Below are positions 14,201 through 25,832 of a stretch of DNA of 64,000 nt, one piece after another; within the stretch, counting starts at the first letter, position 1, and each line of letters begins with the position of its first letter. The stretch spans positions 4,655,059 through 4,719,058 of the forward strand of contig OZ025253.1 of the NCBI GenBank assembly GCA_964019135.1. Direction: 5' to 3'. Under the pieces are notes generated by a model that was given only the letters and a program-made list of their open reading frames with translations, was not told where the DNA came from and did not search any database. The stretch is from Arenicola marina (taxonomy: Eukaryota > Annelida > Polychaeta > Arenicolidae). Made by a program: the position numbers and the translations under genes.

Positions 14201-15400
14201 GGATAGATTTAGTCACCCCGAGGTGTCAAACCATCACCAAAGTAACGTTACTTAAACTGGATTGCATTCGAAAACGTCGCCACCTTATGAGATTGGGGAC
14301 AAGTTGGAAAGGAAACCATTAACATGGCGAGGGAATTTGACAGGGAGGGGGGGGGGGTCATCCGCAGTCCCGAATTCCCTCAGGAGTCGTTCGAGCCCCC
14401 CCCCCTCCCCGCCTCCCCTCGCTACCCCTTCCGCCTGTCCCGGGACTGGTTGTACATAAGCTGGAGACTGTGACACCAACAGAGCGTAATTCCAGAACGA
14501 CTAACTCCTGATGTACATGTCTTTAGAGGTTGAATGAGATCATGGAGGGCCAAAGGTAAACTTCGTAACCAGGACCGTTTGCTTTTGCTTTCCGTTATAC
14601 AGGTTTAGAGACCCATCTCCTAAAAAGCAGGTGATATGGCGAGTCGGGCATTTTTGTATAGATATATCTATATATAGGGAGAGTCAAGGCACCAAGCGAC
14701 AGAAGCGATGTTAAGCAGTAAGCACACTATAGGTTATATACCTTTGAACAGAAAAAAACCCGGAAAAATGTGAGAACTAGTTTCAAATGAAACGTTGATG
14801 CAGGTCCCTGGGTCGACACGCCAGTGGCAAAAACAAGAGGAAATACCTTGGGCGTCGATGTGATTGGGGTTAGAAGGTCAAAGGTCAGGAGGTATTACGC
14901 CTTAGAGGGGTTCCATACCAGCCACAATCCTGACCTTTGACACTGAAACATATACCCCGTTAAACCCATAGCCCACTCACCATACACGCCATATGCCCAC
15001 ACTGTTTGTACAAACATACGTACAACCCACATACTTACACATTTACAATCAATCCGTATAGAAACATAGACACATAGATTATTAACTTCGAATCTGAGCA
15101 ACTGCCATAGTAACGATTATCATTTGTTATAGTTACACTACACATCAACCAATCAAGTCTCGAGTTATTTATAGCCAGATCCTGGCTTCAGACAACAGAA
15201 CAGACAGACAATGGTTGGATAACATCAACACATAATCGTCGGTGGAGACCTCAACACCCGCCGGGGACACACTGATTCACAACACACCGTATGTACAATT
15301 AGTATTTAGTGTTAGTGATTCATAATCATAATAATAGTAATAATAATATTAATAGTAACTATAATGGGCACTAAGAGACACTGTTAATCAACCGTCACTG
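14200..15400. other. AT-rich flank, nothing identified
   Basis: G- and C-tracts occur at 14345-14410, and short (TA)- and (TAA)-rich simple sequence near 14660 and 15330-15360. No coding or RNA feature is apparent. Confidence 0.5.
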
Positions 15401-16077
15401 ATGACCAGTTATATGTTTAATCACAACTACACAGTGAAATTCTTGTAGCTTCCGTAGGCACTCTTCTAACTGGGGAATGCACTCAGCAAAAATTCAGTGT
15501 TATCATGTTATTGAAAATCACATCGCATGGTAGGCTATGTTTTCCTATGTTTTGCTTCACTTGCATCCAGTGAATCCCGCTTGGTACAATCCTCTTGCAA
15601 GAGGCCGATTGTTTAGAACAATGCGTGCGATCGAATGCAGAAACAGTTTCGGCTACCATAGAACTCCCACGTCTGTTACACAGTGTGGCGACATGGCAAT
15701 TCAAAACTGGTTCCATTTCAGTTTGTAATAATAGATCACAAATATGAGTTGCAGATACCTTTTAAGGTTAACCTCATAGGAATATAACAGGTTCAATATT
15801 TAACACAAGAACAGATTAGAAAGAAAAAAACTCAAAACAGCCCTTCTAGAGATTCCCCCAACATTTACCTCGCTCCAATTGTTTGTTTTTTCTTCTGTTT
15901 CTGCTTCTATAATAATTCAAAAAGGATTAATTTGCTTTCTAAGACGACATGTAGTAGACGAAAAGAATACGACAAAAAAGAAACCTTCAGACGTCTTGTT
16001 TTTAGAGGTCTGGCTTACAAAGCCGAACCTTATTGAGCCCCGGTTTTTTTTTTGTTTTCTCGGATGTTGTGCTTTCT
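15400..16077 (-). other. Probable 3' UTR and flank of the zinc-finger gene
   Basis: The sequence immediately after the stop codon is AT-rich and has an A-run on the gene strand at 16045-16054. No canonical AATAAA was found on the minus strand close to the stop. An ATTAAA variant lies at about 15415-15420. The true cleavage site cannot be set from the sequence. Confidence 0.35.
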
Positions 16078-17205
16078 TCAGGGGAAATCCTTGTGCAGCG
16101 GGGAGCTGGGTTCGCTCTTGGGGAACACCGGGTGGGAGGTGGAGAAATTCTTGATCTGCTGTAGACTGATGAGACTGTTGGCGATCATGTCGTCGTGGGA
16201 CATGCCCATGCGGGGCTCGAGCGGGTTGCGGCCCTTGGGGAATGTCATGGGGTCGAAGGGGAAGGGGTAGCCTCGGGACGTGGAGGAGGGCGACATGTGA
16301 GACAGCGACGAGTTCAGGGTGTTGTTGGGCAGTCGCGGCGACATGAAGGGGAACGCCGAGGGAGAAGGCACCGAGCTATTCGTCAGGCCGGGGTTCGGGA
16401 ACTGGTGCCCCAGCGGCATGAAGGCCGAGGACGACGGCTTGCCGTGGTTGACCCCCAAGCCGACGGGGCCTCCCGGGCCGCTGGGCCCGCCCGGCCCGCC
16501 GCCGCCTCCCCCGGAGTGACCCCCGCCCAGGTGGCCGTTACCGCCGTCCATGGGGGACCTGATATCGGTCGAGTCGGGGTGCTGGGAAGGCCCCCCGCCG
16601 GGCGATCCCAGACCCCCCACGGACGGCTTGTTGCAGCCGGGAGGACCCCCGCCCAAGCCAAGCTGGTTCCGACCCGGGTGGTGGGAGTGGGCGCCGGCTC
16701 CGCCGTGCGGGTCGGCCGTGTGCTTCGTCATGTGGCGCGCCAGGTACGTCTCCTGGGTGTACGCCTTGCCGCACACGCGGCAGATGTGCGTCTTGATGTG
16801 CTTCGTCTCCGAGTGCTTCGGAATGTGCTCCCGCAGCTGCTGCTCGTCGGAGAAGCACTTGTAGCAGGAGTTGCAGCGGTACGGCTTGTCCGTCATGTGG
16901 CTGCGCGAGTGGCTCTGCAGGTTGGAGAGCTGCGAGAAGGCCTTGCCGCAACCCGGGTGCTGGCACTTGTACGGCTTCTCCCCCGTGTGGGTTCGAATGT
17001 GCTGCTGCAGGTGGCACAGCTGCGTGAAGCGACGCTCGCAGATCTGGCACTTGTACGGCTTGATGCCCGAGTGAATGCGCGCGTGCTGCGAGAGGTAACT
17101 CGAATTGGCGAAACACTTGTTGCACGTGGGGCATTTATACGGTTTGGGATCCTGCTTGTGCACCTGCTGACTGTGGACTAACAGGTCAGACTTCGAGTCA
17201 AAGAT
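16078..17205 (-). CDS. Last coding exon of a rotund/squeeze/LIN-29-like C2H2 zinc-finger factor
   Basis: The exon begins after a polypyrimidine tract and AG (TTTTTCTTTCCAG on the minus strand) at 17206-17207 and ends at a TGA at 16078-16080, giving 375 codons plus stop. Numbering the 480 residues recovered from three exons, it encodes the second half of finger 1 (H116, H121) and fingers 2 to 6: C130/C133/H146/H150, C158/C161/H174/H178, C186/C191/H204/H208 (four residues between the cysteines), C216/C219/H232/H236 and C247/C250/H263/H267. Linkers include TGEKPYKC. The block FSDEQQLREHIPKH followed by THICRVCGKAYTQETYL is diagnostic of the Rotund/Squeeze/LIN-29 group. Those proteins are sequence-specific nuclear transcription factors in limb patterning, neuronal identity and developmental timing. 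Residues 268-480 are rich in Gly, Pro, Ser and His and probably disordered, ending in a conserved-looking acidic/Ser-Pro tail. Vertebrate ZNF384/ZNF362 are alternative names for the family. The species-specific symbol is not known. Confidence 0.95.
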   Translation of the reverse strand: MFDSKSDLLVHSQQVHKQDPKPYKCPTCNKCFANSSYLSQHARIHSGIKPYKCQICERRFTQLCHLQQHIRTHTGEKPYKCQHPGCGKAFSQLSNLQSHSRSHMTDKPYRCNSCYKCFSDEQQLREHIPKHSETKHIKTHICRVCGKAYTQETYLARHMTKHTADPHGGAGAHSHHPGRNQLGLGGGPPGCNKPSVGGLGSPGGGPSQHPDSTDIRSPMDGGNGHLGGGHSGGGGGGPGGPSGPGGPVGLGVNHGKPSSSAFMPLGHQFPNPGLTNSSVPSPSAFPFMSPRLPNNTLNSSLSHMSPSSTSRGYPFPFDPMTFPKGRNPLEPRMGMSHDDMIANSLISLQQIKNFSTSHPVFPKSEPSSPLHKDFP

Positions 17206-17570
17206 CTGGAAAGAAAAAGCAGAAAGGAGTCGGTCATTTGGGGCATGACTTATGAAGCTGAGTCAGTTATAGATTACAGTGACTCTCGTATCGTTAGCCT
17301 ATGCTACTACTGCTGGTGATTTGGCCGTTCGGTGGCATGCTACACACATCAAGTTTGGCTTCTTTCGATATCCCACGTGGGATAAGCAAGCTATGCACAC
17401 CATTCGTGATGTGTGCAGAAGCATGCGTCTGCCCGAATGCGGACGTGGCCAACGTTGATGTATACCAAAGAAGCTCAAATATGACATGTGCGCATTTTGG
17501 TGTTTTTTCCAAGAAATAGGCAGAAAAAAGGCAACCAAATAAGATTACTACGCTTAGAATGTGTAAGCGG

Positions 17571-17592
17571 TATATATATATATATATATATT
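17571..17592. repeat. (TA)n microsatellite in intron
   Basis: An uninterrupted TA dinucleotide run of about 22 bp near the 5' side (window orientation) of the finger-splitting intron. Confidence 0.9.
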
Positions 17593-19018
17593 TAGAAAAG
17601 TTCGATTAAACTTTGACGGCGAACGCTAAAACCGTCTTGGAGAAAACTAACATAAATGGAGACTTCAACGGCTGCTAGGTTTCTAATAATTTTACTCTTC
17701 GTGTTAAAGGGGATACGCGTGCCTCCTTTCTGCTTATTCTGCGCAGACAACCAGCAGGTTCACACAAGGCAATAATGGAATTATCACGCAACAAACACAA
17801 GTCATGTCAACAAGATGAACATATAGTAATATTCAATTCACACCAACAACTCTCGAATACCTGCCGCAGTTGCCGCCTCGCACCTGACAATGGCGCGTGG
17901 GTGATGCCCAACATATGTTAACTCAGAAGCCGGCAAGTGTGATTTACTTGTCCTCCGAGGTCTTCCGATTACACATGTACATACAATGTCTTCATTTTCA
18001 ATAGCTGTATCGACAAAAATATAGTCCCCAACATATGCTGACCATCTACTACCAGTGATAGGTTTGAACCTTTCAACCAGATCTGTATATCTGGATAAAG
18101 GGTAGCGGGCGTAATGATTTTCACCACATGATTCAACAAAACTCGAAAAGGTGCGAATGCATGATTTACAACCAAGCGTGTCGTGCGTATATCATTAGCG
18201 CATCCAGCTACCACAAGTTTTCCCAGTAGTAATGATTTTTAAAATTCTGTATTATTAAACGGCTGGCCTGCTGCAGCCCATGGTACATGAGCTGGTATCA
18301 ATAAACTCCCGACGCCACGGTTTGTTCCAACGCAACTTCCGCTTTGTTCCTCGCTTCGGGCATAGGGACACTTTATACATTAGTCTCATTCAGTTCGTAG
18401 CGTTTCTAGTTTCTACTACTGCCTGTTCGGGGACTGTTTTCAATGAGTTTCTAATTCGTGCCCGATGTTCATAATGTGAACTTGCAATCACACCCACAAA
18501 CTCTATGAACGAGGTATGTGTCAGATCCATACGGCATGCCGAAGACACCCCAAAGGCAAATCGGGGATCACAGCCTAGGGTTGATATCTCCCGAAAGTGT
18601 ATTATAAAGTGTATTGTTCCGGGTCTCAGAGGTTCTGTGGTCACAAATAGTGCTTAACATGATTATAACGGGACAAAGCATTTCAAGATATATCGGCGTG
18701 AAATGGCGGGACCCGCCCCCGTCCCAAAGAGATGGTGTGTTAATTGAAAGCTTGAACCGTTTACAGACGAAAATGAATTCAAAGGTGCTTCAAGTCCCTC
18801 ACGAAAAAAATCTTTGCGGTTTATGTGGGCGTCACACCTCAATGGCGGAGGGGGGGTGTCGTTTTTCAGCGCTCTTGTTTAGGGATTGCTGTTCATATAA
18901 ATTTCCCATAAAACCGCATTTACCGCAGACCAAAATACTGACATAATATTCGAATTTACGTTACACCACAAGGTGGGACGGGGATTATGGGCCATACGCT
19001 AGTTTGGCTTAGGCTCTG

Positions 19019-20563
19019 TATAACATGGCCAGAGGTGTCTGCTGTCTAACATGGCCATGGGTGCCTGCTGTCTAACATGACCAGGGGTGCCTGCTGTCTA
19101 ACATGACCAGGGGTGCCTGCTGTCTAACATGACCAGGGGTGTCTGCTGTCTAACATGACCAGGGGTGTCTGCTGTCTAACATGACCAGGGGTGTCTGCTG
19201 TCTAACATGGCCAGGGGTGTCTGCTGTCTAACATGGCCATGGGTGCCTGCTGTCTAACATGACCAGGGGTGTCTGCTGTCTAACATGGCCAGGGGTGTCT
19301 GTTGTCTAACATGGCCAGGGGTGTCTGCTGTCTAACATGACCAGGGGTGTCTGCTGTCTAACATGACCAGGGGTGTCTGCTGTCTAACATGACCAGGGGT
19401 GTCTGCTGTCTAACATGGCCAGGGGTGTCTGCTGTCTAACATGGCCAGGGGTGTCTGCTATCTAACATGGCCAGGGGTGCCTGCTGTCTAACATGGGCAG
19501 GGATGTCTGCTGACTAACATGACCAGAGGTGCTTGCTGTCTAACGTGGCCAGGGGTGTCTGCTGTCTAACATGACCAGGGGTGCCTACTGTCTAACATGA
19601 CCAGGGGTGCCTGCTGTCTAACATGACCAGGGGTGCCTGTTGTCTAACATGACCCGGGGTGTCTGCTGTCTAACATGGCCAGGGGTGCTTGCTGTCTAAC
19701 ATGGCCAGGGGTGTCTGTTGTCTAACATGACCCGGGGTGTCTGCTGTCTAACATGGCCAGGGGTGTCTGCTGTCTAACATGGCCAGGGGTGTCTGCTGTC
19801 TAACATGGCCAGGGGTGTCTGCTGTCTAACATGACCAGGGGTGCCTGCTGTCTAACGTGGCCAGGGGTGTCTGCTGTCTAACATGGCCAGGGGTGTCTGC
19901 TGTCTAACATGACCAGGGGTGTCTGCTGTCTAACATGACCAGGGGTGTCTGCTGACTAACATGACCAGGGGTGTCTGCTGACTAACATGACCAGAGGTGC
20001 TTGCTGTCTAACGTGGCCAGGGGTGTCTGCTGTCTAACATGACCAGGGGTGCCTGCTGTCTAACATGACCAGGGGTGCCTGCTGTCCAACATGACCAGGG
20101 GTGCCTGCTGTCTAACATGGCCACGGTTGCCTGCTGTCTAACGTGGCCAGGGGTATCTGCTGACTAACGTGGCCAGGGGTGTCTGCTGACTAACATGACC
20201 AGGGATGTCTGCTGACTAACATGGCCAGGGATGTCTGCTGACTAACATGACCAGGGGTGTCTGCTGTCTAACATGGTCAAAGGTGTCTGCTGACTAACAT
20301 GACCCGGGGTGTCTGCTGTCTAACATGGCCAGGGGTGTCTGTTGTCTAACATGACCAGGGGTGTCTGCTGTCTAATATAGCCAGAGGTGCCTGCTGTCTA
20401 ACATGGCCAAAGGTGTCTGCTGACTAACATGACCCGGGGTGTCTGCTGTCTAACATGGCCAGGGGTGTCTGTTGTCTAACATGACCCGGGGTGTCTGCTG
20501 TCTAACATGACCAGGGATGTCTGCTGACTAACATGACCAGGGGTGTCTGCTGCCTAACGTGGC
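19019..20563. repeat. 26-bp minisatellite, about 59 copies
   Basis: The unit reads TAACATGACCAGGGGTGTCT followed by GCTGTC, 26 bp. Variants are ATGGCC/ATGACC, GTGTCTG/GTGCCTG and CTGTC/CTGAC. The period is kept almost without indels over 1.5 kb. Variant types recur in blocks, which suggests repeated block duplication. The array lies inside the intron that splits finger 1. The unit is not a multiple of three and carries stops, so it is non-coding. Confidence 0.97.
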
Positions 20564-21081
20564 GTACGTAGTCAACTATTTCACCTGTCATCTCAGCCGT
20601 TATCCAGGCATCGCCGGGTCAAATTACACGTTACAAGGCGTCTCCATTCCTGTGTTGGCATTAGAAGACGCGATATAACGTTTGGCACTTTTGCCCCAAC
20701 GTCGTTCGCCACGTGTTCAGCGAAACGCCACCCCTCTCTCTAGCAGTTATTCTTGGCTTTCCCCATGCAAACCTCGTCAGTGGGGCCTCGTGGAAGAAAA
20801 CAAACACGTTGGGCATTCCAAGAAAGCATAGGATGCAACTGTCTTCAAACGGCATGCAGGGAACACTAACGGAGTCATGAATCGTCTGCACAGTCACTTA
20901 TTTCCAAAAGCTCCTATACCGCCCTCCCCGCCAAAAGAAGAAAAAGGGCGCGTATTCAGCCGAAGTCTCGCGTTATCAGCGGTTGTCTCGCGTAACCTGC
21001 CATGTAGTCTGCGCATAAAGGCGGCCGCTAGCTGTCCGGCTTCGGCTCTCAAAACGACTTATCATATTGCGCGTCAATGCA

Positions 21082-21315
21082 TAATGTGTCATGACACAAT
21101 GTGTAGCAACACAATGTGTCAATACACAATGTGTCAATACGCAATGTGTCAATACACAATGTGTCGATACACAATGAGTCGATACACAATGTGTCAATAC
21201 ACAATGTGTCAATACACAATGTGTCAATACACAATGTGTCAATACACAATGTGTCATCACACAATGTGTAGCAACACAATGTGTCATCACACAATGTGTA
21301 GCAACACAATGTGTG
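21082..21315. repeat. 15-bp palindromic minisatellite
   Basis: About 15 copies of ACACAATGTGTCAAT occur, with variants containing CATC, GATA and AGCA in the spacer. The ACACAATGTGT core is an almost perfect inverted repeat, so each unit can form a small hairpin. Period 15 leaves open frames on both strands (repeated MCQYT and LTHCV peptides), which I consider artefactual. Confidence 0.95.
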
Positions 21316-21852
21316 TCATATAGGTAAAAAATGACCATGACACTAGCACGCTCGAGGTGTATTGTGGTGGGTGTCTGGTGTGTGCTGCTGTTCACTTCAC
21401 TGGCACTTATAGACATGTATAGGCTGTGTTACGCTAAACAGTGCTATGGAGTGGTGCGCATTGACCACTCCAATATGTACAAGGTATATATACAATCGCA
21501 TCTGATCAACAGAACAAAGGGAAAACTATGCTGCGGTACAGGCCTTCAACTTGCCAACTGTAGGCATTCCTGAGCAATTCGTCGACCACAATTTCGGGTC
21601 AGTGTCGAAAACCTTACATATCGTCATGGGGAGCAAAATATTACTCAAAAGCGCCGACACACATATTAATCAGACATGACTTTTGGATATGATCACGTCC
21701 ATTTAAACTTAAAGTTCAATTCCCCGTTTTTGGAATAGCAGGAATATAGAAGGCCAGTCTACCGCATAGTTGCTGCGTATTTATCTAATTTACTGGATTA
21801 ACTAATTTAATCCATTGACTAGAGACTAAACTAGGCAGCAAAGCGGGCCCAC

Positions 21853-22115
21853 CTGGTCGCACATTCTGCAGTGATAAGTCTTGATGGTACGTGCCTTCAT
21901 GGGCTGCGGGACCACGAGGGGGCTCGTGCTGCTCACGCCGGACGACGGGGTGGGCGTCCCCGACAGGCCCGTGCTGCCCATGTGACCTCCACCGCCGCCA
22001 CCCAGGCCCTCCTGAGGGCGGGAGGGGCCCGGGGTGGAGGGCTGCACGTGCGGGTGGGACGGGAACAAGGACCCGTGTCCCGTGTGGGCCAGCGGGGGTG
22101 GCGGCCGATTCATCC
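21853..22115 (-). CDS. Internal coding exon of the same zinc-finger gene (Pro/Gly-rich linker and first half of finger 1)
   Basis: This 263-nt exon is bounded by a minus-strand acceptor ending TTGTTCCAG and a donor CAG|GTGGGC. It starts with two bases completing a glycine codon (phase 1) and reads 87 codons, beginning MNRPPPPLAHTGHGS. A run of six glycines lies in a Pro/Ser/Gly-rich stretch. The exon ends in KTYHCRMCDQ, which supplies C100 and C103 of finger 1. The donor is in phase 0, and the next exon opens with IFDSKSDLLVH, completing C-x2-C-x12-H-x4-H. Reading through the donor gives a stop after a few residues, as expected for intron. The downstream intron is 4647 bp and the upstream intron 7621 bp. 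ATG at the exon start is internal in this model. It could serve as an alternative start, but the phase match to the upstream exon argues that it is spliced. Confidence 0.9.
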
Positions 22116-22784
22116 CTGGAACAATCACCATGGTAACCAATATGAGAAGCGCAGTCACAAAACAATACAACAACAAAAAAAGAAGAGAAGAGTCGAAGGA
22201 CAACAAATCAAATCGCAGAAGGGAGGAGGGCAAGGGATGGTTGTGGGGGGCGGAGGGCGGGGGGTGGGGCGGTGACGGGGTGACACTGGGGGGTAGGGGG
22301 GGATGCGGATGCCGGAACATCGTCTCCCGTCTGACGCTATCTGCGGCGAATCATCCGACGATATCTGAAATTGGTCAATTCTTGTTTAATATGTTTTCCG
22401 TGTGACTACAAATGGAAATATCTGGCGAGAAAGGATTATGAGAGTTCTTGTAGCTGCATCGACAGGAACAATACAAGCAGAAGATGCGAATCAAGACCGG
22501 ATAACAACTCCTGTTAAGCTGTGGTCTTAAACATCGGACATGAGGCCCTTTGCGACTCATCCACACATCAATCTGGATTCTTGGAACAAGATATAAATAT
22601 ATACAGTCACAACAAATATCTCATATTATGACAAGCTGAATCAGCGAATCACTGGTCTTCCTAGTTTTGTTTAAATTACGTAGCGCCATGTAACTGCAGA
22701 ATAGCTCACGTCCCACTCATGCTTAGGATGTACCAGGGTGATTGGTTGTTAGCTCAGATGGTAACATGGACATGGGCATGGGCG

Positions 22785-22999
22785 GACGTCATATCATGTC
22801 ATCGAGGATGGGAATGGGATGACGTCATATCATCATGTCATCGAGGATGGGAATGGGATGACGTCATATCATGTCATCGAGGATGGGAATGGGATGACGT
22901 CATATCATCATGTCATCGAGGATGGGAATGGGATGACGTCATATCATGTCATCGAGGATGGGAATGGGATGACGTCATATCATCATGTTATCGAGGATG
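22785..22999. repeat. 36/39-bp alternating array with five perfect CRE palindromes
   Basis: Units of 36 and 39 bp alternate, differing by one extra CAT. Each carries GTCATCGAGGATGGGAATGG and a TGACGTCA octamer. Perfect TGACGTCA occurs at 22820, 22859, 22895, 22934 and 22970, spaced 39, 36, 39 and 36 bp. A degenerate first copy, GGACGTCA, is at 22784. TGACGTCA is the CREB/ATF binding palindrome. The array lies about 0.7 kb upstream of the exon carrying finger 1's cysteines, in the intron. Confidence 0.9.
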
Positions 23000-23583
23000 A
23001 CGACCCCTCGTCAGTGTAAACACATATTGACTGCCCACCTCCGCCCGCCCCTCTAGACAGTGACGCCTATGTGGTCTGGCGAGGCAACTGATGCGAGGAG
23101 CCTCACGCGGCTCCGCTCAGGGCTGGTATCGACTGCCACTCATTACATAATCCATATATGATAAAGACAAATATCTTCCACACGCCGGGGAAGATTTCGT
23201 CCACAATACTTTCGCTAATTTGGGTATTTTTTTGCAGTGAATAACACCATCTCAATATACAATAGGGGGAATTAATGACTTTCATCAGTGGAAGTCGAAA
23301 TACATTCCGGGCTTGTTACGCCAGAGGGGACGCTAGGATCACTGTCTGGTGAGAGGTGCCGGGGTCTATAAACATGCCCGTGGCCTGGATTCTGAGGGGG
23401 TGAGGGGTCGGGAGGGGGGGGGGGCGGTGTGGCGGGGAGGTACATGGGTAGTTTGTGGAGGCGGGGTAGGTGGGTGAGTGGGGCGGATAGTCTACTGCAA
23501 ATATTGCGTTACGCAGCTAACTGGCTAAGTTAAGCTGGAAGCAATGCCGCGGAACGTACACTGCATCGGGAAACAGACTCGTA

Positions 23584-24128
23584 TACCGCCCTACAACAGC
23601 CGATGTACACTCACAGAGTGGCCCTAAACAGCCGATGTACACTCACAGAGCGGCCCTACAACAGCCGATGTACATTCACAGAGCGGCCCTACAACGACCG
23701 ATGTATACACTCACAGAGCGGCCCTACAACGACCGATGTATACACTCACAGAGCGGCCCTACAACGACCGATGTACACTCACAGAGCAGCCTTACAACAG
23801 CCGATGTACACTCACAGAGCGGCCCTACAACGACCAATGTACACTCACAGAGCGGCCCAACAACGACCGATGTACACTCACAGAGCGGCCCTACAACAGC
23901 CGATGTACACTCACAGAGCGGCCTTACAACAGCCGATGTGCACTCCCAGAGCGGCCCTACAACGACCCATGTACACTCACACAGCGGCCCTACAACAGCC
24001 GATGTACACTCACAGAGCGGCCTTACAACAGCCGATGTACACTCCCAGAGCGGCCCTACAACGACCCATGTACACTCACACAGCGGCCCTACAACAGCCG
24101 ATGTACGCTCACAGAGCGGCCCTACAAC
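23584..24128. repeat. 33-bp minisatellite, about 16 copies
   Basis: The unit contains GATGTACACTCACAGAGCGG followed by CCCTACAACAGCC or CCCTACAACGACC. A few units are 32 or 35 bp. It is stop-free in all three plus frames and one minus frame, giving overlapping 139-183-codon frames. The frames exchange register at indel-bearing units, so it is treated as non-coding satellite DNA. Confidence 0.95.
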
Positions 24129-24239
24129 TGTTATCCCTCGGAAACTCATGATTGAACTTCAGATATGGGGGAGACGGTTAGTTTAGTCCGGGATCCAGGG
24201 GAGGGGGGTACAGCTTAGGGCGTATAGGGCGAGAAACGA

Positions 24240-25830
24240 GAGACGGGGGGGGGGGGGGGGCTAATTCCAAAATATTCGCCGTAATGGTCAAAAACATCTG
24301 TCACCCCTTCGCCATAATTAATCATTATCCGAGGAATCACTTCAGAAGATATAATTTCCTTGCGGATGAGGAAAATCTGTAAAACGGACTTAAAGCTGGA
24401 AGATACATTAGTTGACAACAGGGACATGAACACCAAAGGAAGATGTCGTCAAAAAGCAAGATCCATTGGAGGCTGTCCGCGTTTTCTTTTTCTTCCCGGA
24501 AACAAAGACCTTCGTTATCTACGTTATCTAGGACCAGCAGATGTTTTTTCCGGTGATTTTTTTCCATCGCTTGTCACTCCATATTCAAGTATCGTGGTTC
24601 ACCCTAGATTCTCACCCAAGATAGAGCACGTTGTATGACCTGATTAATCACTGTCAATTAACAGAATTTAAACGTCTGCGTCATTGGAGAAGCGACAATA
24701 CGTGATACCCGTGCTGGGGCCCACGGGCAGCCGGTAGTGGCGAGGGGTAAGCTAACTGTTCGTATTCATGGCGGGGCCGCACGACACATAACGAAGCCAG
24801 GTCAAGTGCACTAAAGGCTGTGACTGACTGAAACTAATGCCTTCATTTTGCTCGATTCCACACACCTGAAAAACCAAAAAATTGCCAAATTTTTCACTAT
24901 CCTGCTATGTACCTCAATAAAAAAAACTTCATTAACGTTGTCGTTGTGGAGATTTCCAGTTGTATCCGTAAATGACTGGCTACCACTGAGATGGATCTTT
25001 ACAACTTTACTCTTATATATATAACGAACAGGTCCTGTTTGAGGTAGTCATTTACATGTGTATTCGCTATTGATAACCTCCTAAACTAAAGTGTATATAA
25101 AAAAACAGGTCAAAAACAAAATGGAGGGCGGCGAGGGGGTGTGATAATGCGACACAGACCAGTGTAATAGTACCGGTGGTAGTATTAGTAGTAGACAGGA
25201 AGGAACAGAATCTAATCACTGGGCAAAATCGCCCAAAAATCTTGCATTTCCCGCGCGCAAATAATTAAGCACGTCCCCATGGTAACGCTGCCGTTTCCAG
25301 GAACATGGAAACTCGAAGAGCGCGTGCGCAAAACTACGTCATCCCCGCGAGTGTCGTCGCGTCTCTCATCTCTATCTGTCTAAAGTCTCGGCCTCCACGA
25401 TACAGGCGACGAGATGACGCCTGATCACGTGTCTCCTATTCCCATATGTATTATTTACCATCGGCAGAGTTCGCCACGTGCGTAAATAAAAAGGACAACG
25501 GATTGGAAGACTTTGAAAACCAGTACTAAAAACAGGTGGATGAGGAAATAGTACATACATCAGCTTTGGTGCGGCTCATACTGGGGGTAAATAACCTCTT
25601 TACTCCTCCCCAGAACACGGCACGACACGCCACAATATCGACCTGTTCCGACTTACATAGGAACATAACTATCTTAAAGGGATTGTAACTTCGTATTACT
25701 ATGGCTTGTCCCACAGGCTAATCACATTCAGCCGAGCGCTCCTACACTTCCTAGTTCCGATACCTGTTATCGGGCAAAATGGCTAGATACATTTGCAGCA
25801 TTTCAAATACTTTCCATCAGAGTGTGTTCC
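24240..25830. other. Intron sequence without further features
   Basis: Holds a poly-G tract at 24244-24260 and otherwise AT-rich unique-looking sequence. No exon with matching splice phase was found. Confidence 0.5.
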
Positions 25831-25832
25831 GC

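Larger units (their letters stand above)
17206..21852 (-). other. Intron that splits zinc finger 1
   Basis: This is the 4647-bp phase-0 intron between codons for Q105 and I106, between the cysteine and histidine pairs of finger 1. It contains a (TA)n microsatellite at 17571-17592, a 26-bp minisatellite at 19019-20563 and a palindromic 15-bp array at 21082-21315. The remaining sequence (17.2-19.0 kb and 20.6-21.0 kb) shows no coding exon that I could support. Confidence 0.85.

Noticed and set aside
16195..17181. 328-codon plus-strand open frame opposite the zinc-finger exon
   Set aside because: It is the antisense of a GC-rich coding exon. Its Arg/Ala/Val-rich composition follows from the complementary codons and no domain is visible.
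20877..21416. Cys/His/Thr-rich repeat proteins (MCQYT, LTHCV)
   Set aside because: The 15-bp palindromic unit yields similar peptides on both strands, and there is no independent coding evidence.
23603..24186. 180-codon repeat proteins (MYTHRAALQQP and HSQSGPTTADV)
   Set aside because: Three plus frames and one minus frame are open across a 33-bp array, with indel units switching the frame.
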